Source: Sporothrix humicola (taxonomy: Eukaryota > Ascomycota > Sordariomycetes > Ophiostomatales > Ophiostomataceae). Taken from it: DNA of 64,000 nucleotides. Of this stretch, positions 23,701 through 31,873 are shown in pieces. The notes beneath the pieces were generated by a model, which searched no databases, had not been told where the DNA came from, and was given only the letters and a program-made list of their open reading frames with translations. A program made the translations under genes and the position numbers. The stretch lies in contig WNYE01000028.1 in assembly GCA_021396245.1 (NCBI GenBank), positions 248,001 through 312,000 on the forward strand, read 5' to 3'. Within the stretch, counting starts at the first letter, position 1. Each line of letters begins with the position of its first letter.

Positions 23701-24419
23701 CCCAAAAACAAGGACGTCCTCTTTGGGAAGCTATGCTACTCTCCCTGCCACGCAGAGAACCATTAACCTTTGATGCACGTCGCAGTGTTCGTCACACTCA
23801 CCATGGCGTTGCATGTCGTATTATTTGGCACCTTGCGCTTTCGTCCTTCCTGTCAGTCTCTTTCGATATCTTACGTCGTCCAGTTGATTCCATTCATGGC
23901 CTTGGGATCATGCACGTTTGCACATTGTCGTGGAGGTACTTTTGAATGGACTCGTGTTTGTTTCTTCCTGCTTCTCATTTCTGTTTGAACCTCCGCGGAG
24001 TCCAGAGGTAAGTGGATATACGACTATCATTATGGCTTTCGGCTTGCCCAAACCCGAGAAAGAAGTTCAACGTTGGTCTCTTGATACTAGTGTTGCCGTT
24101 CTTCTTTTGTCCATTTCCAATATTCCCATTACGAGCGTTGCAACACTCCTGCTTCATGGTCCCTGAATATCTTTGACCCTGCTCCGTCGGAAGAGCAGCG
24201 ATCCACGGTCGAGCACGTTTTTTGGTTCTTGGCATTTCTGCAAGAGGGCTGATGTACAACGGGCTTGCCACTTGTCACATGTTCATGTTCCTCGGTGTAC
24301 ATTTGTGTTGTCATCAATACGTTGCCATTTTGTGTGGAAGAAAAGTTTCGATCTTACACAGCTTCATCTCCCATTCGACTTGACAGTACCAATCACTACC
24401 AAGTGCACTCTGCCCAACG
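19152..24419. other. 5.3-kb gene-poor region
   Basis: This is the longest gene-free stretch in the window. The part near 19152-19700 should be the promoter and leader of the minus-strand Git1-like gene, and the end near 24000-24419 the 3' region of the P450. Between them I see short pyrimidine- or purine-rich patches, a 29-base T run (20690-20718), an A-rich run near 22970-22990, and many short open frames with no domain. No transposase, reverse transcriptase, terminal repeat or tRNA was recognised. An unrecognised short gene or a non-coding RNA is possible. Confidence 0.5.
20690..20718. repeat. 29-base homopolymer T run
   Basis: Uninterrupted run of 29 T on the plus strand, read directly, in the gene-poor region. 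Such runs often vary in length between isolates and are prone to sequencing error. Confidence 0.9.
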
Positions 24420-26228
24420 CTATGGAACAACACGCAGAGCCTGTCCGGGCCGCCGGAGTCGAAGCCGAACCTGCGGCACATCCTTTGCAGCCGGCTCCAG
24501 GATGTGGATGGGCAGCACACGGTCGTTTCGCGGCGGGACTTGTGGCGGCACGCCATGCTGGCCCCTGGCAGCAGCTGCGGCATCGTCAGCGTCAAAGGTG
24601 AGCACCACGGTCGCCACAAACGACAGAATCTCGGCCGTTGCAAAGTGCCGTCCAGGGCACAGAGTCTTGCCACCGCCAAAAGCACGGAATGCTGCTGGGT
24701 GGCGTTTGGGGGCAGCCGAGGCAGGCTTATGGGCCTTTTCCGTCTTCTCGGTTTTCGATGCTGCCGCCTTTGGCATAAACCGCGATGGGTCAAATGTGTC
24801 GACGTCGGCACCCCAGTGTGAAGGGTCGGCATGGATCACGCCGGCGGCAATCTGGATCACGGAGCCGGCGCGCAGGAAATACCGGTCGGCGAGCATGGTG
24901 TCGGACAGCACAAGCCGCGTGGACATGTTGTTGGAGCCCAGACGCAGGCACTCCTGGTAGACGGCCTGTAATGTCGGGCAGCCAGTCCGGATGTGCTCAA
25001 TGCTCAGAGTACCCTCACCACCATCCTCGCCGCCCTGTTCCAGCTCCTGTCGCACAGTCTGAAGCAGCTCCGGGTCGGAGAACAGCCGCAGCACGACCCA
25101 AAAAGACGTCACGGCCGTGTTGATAATACCGGCAAACAGAAACGACAGCTCGGACCGCGCCGTACTCGCCCGGGTCCAGCCGTAACGGTCCGCAATGGCA
25201 ACACGACGTCGCACAATATCACTGCTCTCATTGGACAAGTGCTCATCTGCCGTCAGATACTTGGTGAACCCGTCCACCAGACTCTCACGAGCCGCAAACG
25301 GACGTCCACCCAACAGCGACGCCATCAGTGATCCGGGCGGACGATCACCCACGAGAAGCAGTCGGCCAAGGCCGTGCACAAAGTCCCAAAATGCCCCCTC
25401 CAGCTCAGGTTGCACGGCAAGCGGGTTGCGTGGGCCGTACAGAAACTGTGCGGTGCCCAGTGTGACGAATTGCTTCATCCAGGCCAGCAGGTCGACAACG
25501 GGCGGTGCTGATGTGGTCTCTGCGCCAAGGCCGGCCGCATAGGAGTTGACCTGGCCGACCAGCTCGCTAACGGCATCCTTGACGAACGTCGTCAGCGTAT
25601 CACCGGGCCCAAGATAACTGTAGACCATATCGTGCATCTCAGCCAAAAAGCCGTACGACTCGTCGTATTTCTGGTCGTCGACAATGGACATTGTAGGTCC
25701 TCCTGCTGCTGATGCCTTCCCAGCCGGCATGGGCTTTGGCGACGTCGCCAGGTTCTCGCCGCGGACAATACCGACGGTCTTCTCGTCCAGGCCTAGAACA
25801 CGGCGCGTGACATCCGGAACGAGAGGAGTAAAGGACATGGCGCGGAAATTGCGCTGAACGGCAGCCGCAAGTGATGGGTCCGTCACAAGATAGATGCGCG
25901 AGCCAGGGACTGGGAGCGTGACAATCCCCGCCGGTGCCTCCGACGACGGTGACCTCGAAGATGATGGCGATGATAGTGCAGACGGCGTGGGGCCGCCGAG
26001 GGCCGTGCCTACGCCGCCTTGGGTAATGTGCTGGATCCGAAGGCCGAGTTGCTGCATATACCGGCCGCCCTGGAGGGCCATACACAAGACATGGCCGAGA
26101 AATGGCAGTCCCGGCGCCGGGACGACAGGTGGTTCATCGGGGCGGCTCCGGCGTAGTTGCAGGCGGTAGAGAATAAAGTAAAGCGTGCCAAGGCCAATGG
26201 CAATGGCTGTCAAGCCGGAAAAGGCCAT
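24420..26228 (-). CDS. Cytochrome P450 (CYP7/CYP8-like class)
   Basis: Membrane-anchored haem-thiolate enzyme, 602 residues, single exon. I start it at the ATG at 26228 (MAFSGLTAIAIGLG); the open frame upstream has only a TTG. A hydrophobic anchor at about residues 4-22 is followed by the proline-rich hinge VVPAPGLPFLGH. The haem loop is FGGGKTLCPGRHFA, with the ligand Cys524. The K-helix ExxR is in QECLRL. The I-helix reads LFAGIINTAVTSFW, so Asn replaces the usual acidic residue before Thr, a trait shared with CYP7 and CYP8 (sterol 7-alpha-hydroxylase and prostacyclin synthase classes). The late motif PPRNDRVLPI is typical of the fungal members. The substrate is unknown. It is tandem with FBP1 (746 bp apart) and is the nearest gene beyond the Git1-like permease. 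Confidence 0.9.
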   Translation of the reverse strand: MAFSGLTAIAIGLGTLYFILYRLQLRRSRPDEPPVVPAPGLPFLGHVLCMALQGGRYMQQLGLRIQHITQGGVGTALGGPTPSALSSPSSSRSPSSEAPAGIVTLPVPGSRIYLVTDPSLAAAVQRNFRAMSFTPLVPDVTRRVLGLDEKTVGIVRGENLATSPKPMPAGKASAAGGPTMSIVDDQKYDESYGFLAEMHDMVYSYLGPGDTLTTFVKDAVSELVGQVNSYAAGLGAETTSAPPVVDLLAWMKQFVTLGTAQFLYGPRNPLAVQPELEGAFWDFVHGLGRLLLVGDRPPGSLMASLLGGRPFAARESLVDGFTKYLTADEHLSNESSDIVRRRVAIADRYGWTRASTARSELSFLFAGIINTAVTSFWVVLRLFSDPELLQTVRQELEQGGEDGGEGTLSIEHIRTGCPTLQAVYQECLRLGSNNMSTRLVLSDTMLADRYFLRAGSVIQIAAGVIHADPSHWGADVDTFDPSRFMPKAAASKTEKTEKAHKPASAAPKRHPAAFRAFGGGKTLCPGRHFATAEILSFVATVVLTFDADDAAAAARGQHGVPPQVPPRNDRVLPIHILEPAAKDVPQVRLRLRRPGQALRVVP

Positions 26229-26974
26229 GTGTGGAGTTTGTGGTGGAGTCGAGAAATCGTTAGAAGACAATAAACGGATACGATTGCATCAGAGACGAGG
26301 AAATAGGGAATAAAAAAAACGAAAAAGAAAAGAGAAAAAAAATGACGCAGGAAAAATGAATCAAGGCAAGGAAAATAGGAAAACGGAAATCGTGGGACGA
26401 TGTGAGTGCCGCCGTAAAAAAATGTCCCAAAACACGAGGTCCTTCTCCTCACCGTTGTTACATTCTCACTCTGAGAATTGCATTTTGAATAAGACGCGGC
26501 TGGGAAAAGGGGGTGGGAGAGACAAAAATCCGTCCAAAACCACCCCGGCCAAAATGGGAAGGCTGTTCGTGATCTGCTATTGGGCGAAGCGAGAACGGCA
26601 GCCAAGCTGGTGTTAATCTAGCTTAGGACCAATGGCCGTGTTGCAAATTGGAGGCGACCAATATTCCCGAAGCCGACATCGAGACGGACAGTGGACAATT
26701 GGAGACGTGTAAGAGGGAAAAGAACCTGCATCGGAAAATTGAGCAAACACATGGAGAAATAAGAGCGGAAACGGCAGGATGGAGAAATCAAAAGTCTAGT
26801 ATCCAATTTTTCTTTATGTCGTCGTGAAAATACATGATAAATCGTGCTCTCAAAGAAACGGATAGCCAAAAGTCCAAAAAGAAATAAAAAAAAAGTAAAA
26901 AAGAGAAGCGCGATGAAATATGTTCCAAAATATATATCCAAGATAAAATAAACCAAAAAAGAAAGATAGATCGC
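26229..26974. other. P450 promoter and FBP1 3' region
   Basis: The 746-bp spacer lies between tandem minus-strand genes. The half next to 26229 is purine-rich on the plus strand (pyrimidine-rich leader on the coding strand) and should be the P450 promoter. The other half is A-rich and should hold the FBP1 3' untranslated region. No gene seen. Confidence 0.55.
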
Positions 26975-28100
26975 CTACTTGTGGAACGACTTGACCTTCT
27001 CAACCTCGTCGTAGCTGCCCATGAAGATGCCCGACTTGTCGTGGATGTGCTCGGGGACGACCTCGAGCATGCGCTCCATTTTGGAGTTGACAGCCTGGCC
27101 GCCGGCGTTCTCAAAGATCATGGCCATGGGCGCGCACTCGTACAGAATCCGCAGCTTGCCCTTGGGGCTCTTGGAGTCAGCCGGGTAGGCGAAAATGCCG
27201 CCGTAGAGCAGCGTGCGGTAGGCATCGGCAACCATGCTTCCAATGTAACGCGAGCTGTAGGGCTTGCCGTTGCCGGGCTGGGCCTCCTTGAGCGAGTTGA
27301 AGTAGGCCTTGACGCGGTCGTCCCAGTAGAGCGAGTTACCCTCGTTGACCGAGTAGATGGCGCGCTTCTTGGGCAGCTCCATGTTGGGGTGGGTCAGGAT
27401 GAACTCGCCCAGGCCGTTGTCGAGCGTGAAGCCGTTGACGCTGCCGCCTTTCATGGTAATGACGAGCTGCGCCGAGGCGCCGTACATGGTGAAACCAGCC
27501 GCAACCAGCTCGGTGCCGGGCTTCAGGATGTCCGAGGCCTCACCAGTCGAGCCCTCGGCCAGCTTGTGGATCGCAAAGATGGTGCCGACCGAGACACCAG
27601 CGTCGAGGTTAGAGGAGCCGTCAATAGGGTCGCAGGCGACTGCGTAGCGGGCGTGTTCGTTGGACTTGCCATCTTTCGAGTTGGCACCGGTGAAGAAGAT
27701 AATGTTCTCCTCCTCCTCGGAAACGAGAAGAGAGCAGCGGCCAGACGAGCGCATCACCTCAATGAAGAGGTCGTTGGAGATAACATCGAGCTTCTTCTGG
27801 TCATCGCCCGTGGTGTTGGACGAACCGGCCAGACCGGTCAGGTTGATCAGGGTGGCGCGGCGGATGTAGTAGGCAATAGACTTGAAGGAGAACTGCAGGG
27901 CGTGGCACAGGAGTCTACAGGTATACTGGTGTTAGTGAAGACAATGGCAATTGGCTTGATTGTTTGAAAGGGCCTACTCACGTGAAATCACCAGTGGCCT
28001 CAGAATGCTTGTTCTGCTCCTCAGTCAGGAAGCGGGTGAGGGTGATGATGTTGTAGTTGACCTGCTCCGGCATGACGCCGTTGTCGTCGGAGGCACCCAT
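26975..28100 (-). CDS. FBP1: Fructose-1,6-bisphosphatase
   Basis: Cytosolic gluconeogenic enzyme converting fructose 1,6-bisphosphate to fructose 6-phosphate. Two exons, 27982-28100 and 26975-27914, give 352 residues, the normal fungal length. The N-terminus MGASDDNGVMPEQVNYNIIT leads to LTRFLTEEQNKHSEATGDFT; the splice joins FT to LLCHALQFSFKSIAYYIR, matching the AMP-site and allosteric helices of the family. The metal-binding signature DPIDGSSN is at 135-142. Downstream, GNSLYWDD, SSRYIGSMVAD, LLYGGIFAYP and LRILYECAPMA are the substrate-binding blocks. The end is VEKVKSFHK. The gene is divergent from PEX11 across 2.2 kb. In this lineage such genes are usually repressed by glucose and induced by acetate or fatty acids. 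Confidence 0.96.
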
Positions 28101-28207
28101 GGCGAATGTTGGGGGTGGGGGGATGTGTCTTGAAAAGTCGAAGAGAGAAAGGAAGCAGAAAAGAAACGATCCTCACAAGGGAGAGATGTTTCTTTTTGTT
28201 TAGGTTA

Positions 28208-28213
28208 CCGAGG
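28208..28213 (-). promoter_or_regulatory. CCTCGG hexamer, candidate FarA/FarB-type site
   Basis: CCGAGG on the plus strand, 108 bases upstream of the FBP1 start codon and so possibly within its leader. A six-base match is weak evidence alone. Confidence 0.25.
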
Positions 28214-29218
28214 GAAGGTGGGATGGAGGGGAAAAAGGAAAGAACGATAATGGCCGTTGGCTCGAATGACGTAGCGTGGGAAGGAGCGTTGGTTGGTTTA
28301 TACGGAAAGGGTAGCTACGGGCTAACTGGCGTGAAGTTCTTGCTCTTTCTGTCTCTTGCAAACTATCGTGTGTCGTAATGTATCGTCAAAGTCTCGATCA
28401 GGAACAAACAACAGAAAGGGCAGGCACGCGGGAAAATCACGAAAACGGTCGGGGCACTTCTTATATTGTACTTTGGAGCCAGTCTCAGACTGGGCAGGAA
28501 CGATGAACGAACAACCGATAAAAGGTAGGGCCAGAGCCAGCCACGCAGCAACGGCGCTCGGCTGTGGAGCACCGAGAATCAGAGAAACAGGGGCGAAAAG
28601 GAAGCTGGGCGCTTTCTTAGTCGGACTGCGGAGAACGGCTAGCGGACGACGGATGGTGTTTTCGAGACGATTGGTGGTTTTTCCTGGCGTCAGGGTATCC
28701 GCGAGGTATTACTGTGGCAGATGATGTTAAAAGTACGGAGTAGGCTATGTACGTTTCGTGTAGGCAAAGGGAGCAGGATAGGATATGACAGAACACAGAG
28801 GCAAAGACACGAGGACCCTGAGCTGCCAAATTTACGTGAAATATATGCGAGTTTGAGCAAAGTAAAGAGAAGCATTTTGTGAGCTTCCGCCGTTGTTTCC
28901 AAAGCACTTCACGACCACTGGTCGTACCTTCCTCTTGTTCTTCAGCGCACGAGACGTCCTTCCCCTCTTCACGAAAAAGCGTCATGCTCGTGCGTGGCGC
29001 CTTCCCCCGGCTATTGCTCCCCGTTCCTCGAGCTCTTACAGGCCAATTGCCCCTTGGGGGGCATCCGAGTCGAGCTAAACACCCAGAGATACCCGGGATG
29101 ATCAATGGCTATATGTGCAAGATAGGTAATGCGAAACTGGACGGAGGTCTTGTAAGAATGCTGTCACAGAGGCAGAGAGCAACGACCAGCAAAAAGCTCG
29201 CGGGGCATTGGCGCCCGG

Positions 29219-29224
29219 CCGAGG
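29219..29224 (-). promoter_or_regulatory. CCTCGG hexamer, candidate FarA/FarB-type site
   Basis: CCGAGG on the plus strand, about midway between FBP1 and PEX11. A six-base match is weak evidence alone. Confidence 0.2.
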
Positions 29225-29765
29225 GGAATGTGGGCAGCTCCCTGGCTGCAAAGAAGATTTCCCGGGTTGGCAAGTGCCGCCCAAATCCACATTGGCCCGA
29301 ACTGGATCCAGATTCCAGCCCTGGGAAGCTGCACCCCTTTGCAGCTTCCTCCTGTGTCCAGTCGGAAAGCTGGCTGGGAGAGCTCTTTCCCGCTGAGCCA
29401 GTGAGCTGATGGGTACCAGCCCGGTACTGTCAACTGACCATTGACCTCCGTACTTGAATGGTGCGTGACTTGCAGGCGCATGGGAACATGACGAGAAGGC
29501 GCGGGGAGTTTGTGGGTTTGGGCCGTGCTTTTCCGAGACCGCTTAGTGTGATAAAGGGCTTCCTTAGAGGCATTGCGATTAAGCGGGCTTACTTCGTCTG
29601 CCTCATTTTCCGGACGCTGATGCAATCCCATTTTCTGCGGAGAATTTCCACTTTTTATTGGCTCCTCAAATTCCCCCAATTCCCCCCCAAACTGCTGACA
29701 ATGCTGCCGTTGTTCGCTAACGTTGTGCCGGCGGAGCCAGTTTCTCCAGGCCGGACGCTTTCAAA

Positions 29766-29771
29766 CCTCGG
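29766..29771 (+). promoter_or_regulatory. CCTCGG hexamer, candidate FarA/FarB-type site
   Basis: CCTCGG on the plus strand, about 560 bases upstream of the PEX11 start codon. A six-base match is weak evidence alone. Confidence 0.25.
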
Positions 29772-30326
29772 CATGTGCGCATTGGAAGGGGGGCAGAGCG
29801 TAATTGCCAGCACTGAATAGCGAGGGCCAGCCGGGAACCTCGCCAGAGCAGGAAGAAGGAGCTTGCCCACAACCCACACTCGCACCTTCCCCAGACCACG
29901 CCATCGGTTCCTCGCTCTTTCCTCGTGATTGAATCTCGCAAGGCGAGACAGAAGCAGCATAACACAGCGAAACTAGGGCAAGTGCGCATTAAAATTAAAT
30001 ACAGCCCGCAAGCCTCCTTCCTTGATCTTACCTCAGCCTCGCTTTTCGACTCTCCTGACCTTTCTTTCTTTTGTTACTTTTGTTTCTTCTTCTTTTTTGT
30101 CTTTCTTTTCTTTCCATCTTTGTATCCTATTACAGAGCATCATTATCGACGATACCGACTCGCATCGACCTTTAACCGATCGTCCACTTCTTCCGACGAC
30201 TCGCACCTCTTTGACCTTTTCGACCTGCTCGACGACCTCGATTTTTCGCTTTGTCGACATTTTCCTTTCTCACATATTTTCTTCTCACATCCCATTCTCC
30301 TTGTCAACAACCCCCTCCTCTTCACA

Positions 30327-31058
30327 ATGGTTGCCGACGCACTCGTGTTCCACCCGACGGTGGCGCACTATCTCCGCTTCGCCGCCACGACGGTCGGCCG
30401 CGACAAGCTGATGCGCACCGTGCAGTACTTTGCCCGCTTCTACGTCTGGTACCGTCTGCGCACAAACGCCACGACCGCCGAGGTTGCGCCCTGGTCGGCC
30501 CTCAAGGGCGTCCTGGGCAAGGCCCGCAAGCTGCTGCAGGCGGGCAAGAACATGGAGCACTTCAAGTCGGCCGTTGCCGCGTCGCAGGACCCCAAGCTGT
30601 CCACGCAGGCTGTCGGTTCGCCCGTTCTGCGCTATGCCACAGTCGGCCGCCAGCTGAGTTATGCCAGCTACCTTACGATCGAGCTCATCATGCTGCCCGA
30701 GACGCTGGGCGTGCGCAAGCTCGAGAACCGCGCCATGGCCACGCGCCTCAAGCGCGACTCGACCCGCCTCTGGACGCTGGGTCTGCTGTGCTCCGTCTTT
30801 GCCCAGCTCTTCACGCTGCGGCGCCTCAAGGAGCGCGAGGCCCGCATCGACCGCAAGGACGGCGAGGGCGTTGTCGAGAGCAAGCGCATTGCCAAGGAGC
30901 GCCAGTCCAGCCACCTGCAGCTGATCTGCGACGCCTGCGACCTGACCAACACGACGAGCAGCCTGGGCTGGACCAACTTTGACGACGGCGTTGTCGGCCT
31001 GGCTGGTACTCTTTCGGGTGTGATTGGTATCTACAACCAGTGGAAGAAGACGGCGTAA
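30327..31058 (+). CDS. PEX11: Peroxisomal membrane protein Pex11
   Basis: Peroxisome membrane-elongation factor that starts peroxisome proliferation and division. Single exon, 243 residues, the usual size. The start MVADALVFHPTVAHYL was chosen because the Pex11 family begins this way; the longer open frame upstream is pyrimidine-rich leader. GRDKLMRTVQYFARF is the N-terminal amphipathic helix signature. It is followed by FKSAVAASQDPKLSTQ, the hydrophobic region YASYLTIELIMLPETLG, LWTLGLLCSVFAQLFTLRRL, and a C-terminal membrane segment near GVVGLAGTLSGVIGIYNQW. Both termini are expected in the cytosol. It shares its upstream region with FBP1, which suggests joint induction on fatty acids. Confidence 0.95.
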   Translation: MVADALVFHPTVAHYLRFAATTVGRDKLMRTVQYFARFYVWYRLRTNATTAEVAPWSALKGVLGKARKLLQAGKNMEHFKSAVAASQDPKLSTQAVGSPVLRYATVGRQLSYASYLTIELIMLPETLGVRKLENRAMATRLKRDSTRLWTLGLLCSVFAQLFTLRRLKEREARIDRKDGEGVVESKRIAKERQSSHLQLICDACDLTNTTSSLGWTNFDDGVVGLAGTLSGVIGIYNQWKKTA

Positions 31059-31873
31059 GCGAGTCGAGGGAGGACAAACGCCGGCTCTCTTTTTCCGTGT
31101 ACAACATGACAAAACAAATCAAACAAAATGATACGAAACAAAACCATATAGGACGAAGAGAAGTGAAGGGGAGACAAGGGGAGACAAGAAGACGAGAAAA
31201 GACGGCGGTCGACATCGAAGGCTGGCTGGAGAGGAGAATGGTGTCTCCTGTGTTACCTGTTTATGCTCTACATCGTGTGCTTATTTACTCTTGTCGTTCC
31301 TAGCTGCCATCCATTCTTGCATTTGTTTTATTTTTTAGGAATTAGCCATTTGAAAATAGACTATAATACCTACAACTCCGAATGCTCTGATTTACTAAGT
31401 GATTAGTTGCGTGGAAACCTTCTACGGAGGTTGTGGAACGCGTTGCGTCAATCACATGTGAATCTGCAGCAGTTGTTTTTCATGCAAGTGCAAGTGTAAT
31501 TAAAAGTAGATTTTACGGGGCTCTATCTAAAAAGAAAGTGTTACATGCGACCGCGCTCCGCCTGGGGAAAATCGTACACAAAGCAGGACGTCAACCAAAT
31601 GCTCAACGAGTTTAAAATCAGGCCAAGCCAAAAAAAAGAGGCAAATGCAAAATCAAACGACAACAAAAGAATAAAAAATAAAAACAAATAGCCCATACGT
31701 CACGGGAGCAAGTCTTCACCCAAGAACACTGCTCGCAACGAATTCCCTGCTCTTTCCCTTTTCCTTTTTGTTTTAATACAACAGCGGGCTGTCCCGCCTC
31801 GATCCACAGCGTTTTCTTTCTTCTTTCTTTTTCATGGTTTTTTCTTTTTGTTTTCTTGTTTTATATCGCCCCC
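31059..31873. other. Convergent 3' region of PEX11 and NUP98-96
   Basis: The 815-bp spacer between convergent genes is AT-rich with A- and T-runs near 31640-31700 and 31790-31865. No gene or RNA seen. Confidence 0.55.

Larger units (their letters stand above)
28101..30326. promoter_or_regulatory. Divergent FBP1-PEX11 promoter region
   Basis: 2.2 kb between two divergent start codons with no recognisable gene. The stretch 30020-30326 is pyrimidine-rich and is the likely PEX11 leader. Three copies of the hexamer CCTCGG or its complement occur at 28208-28213, 29219-29224 and 29766-29771; about one would be expected by chance. CCTCGG is the core bound by the Aspergillus fatty-acid regulators FarA and FarB. 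The functional reading is inference. Confidence 0.5.

Noticed and set aside
26981..27967. 328-residue plus-strand frame opposite fructose-1,6-bisphosphatase
   Set aside because: Antisense shadow of a strongly codon-biased gene; no recognisable domain.
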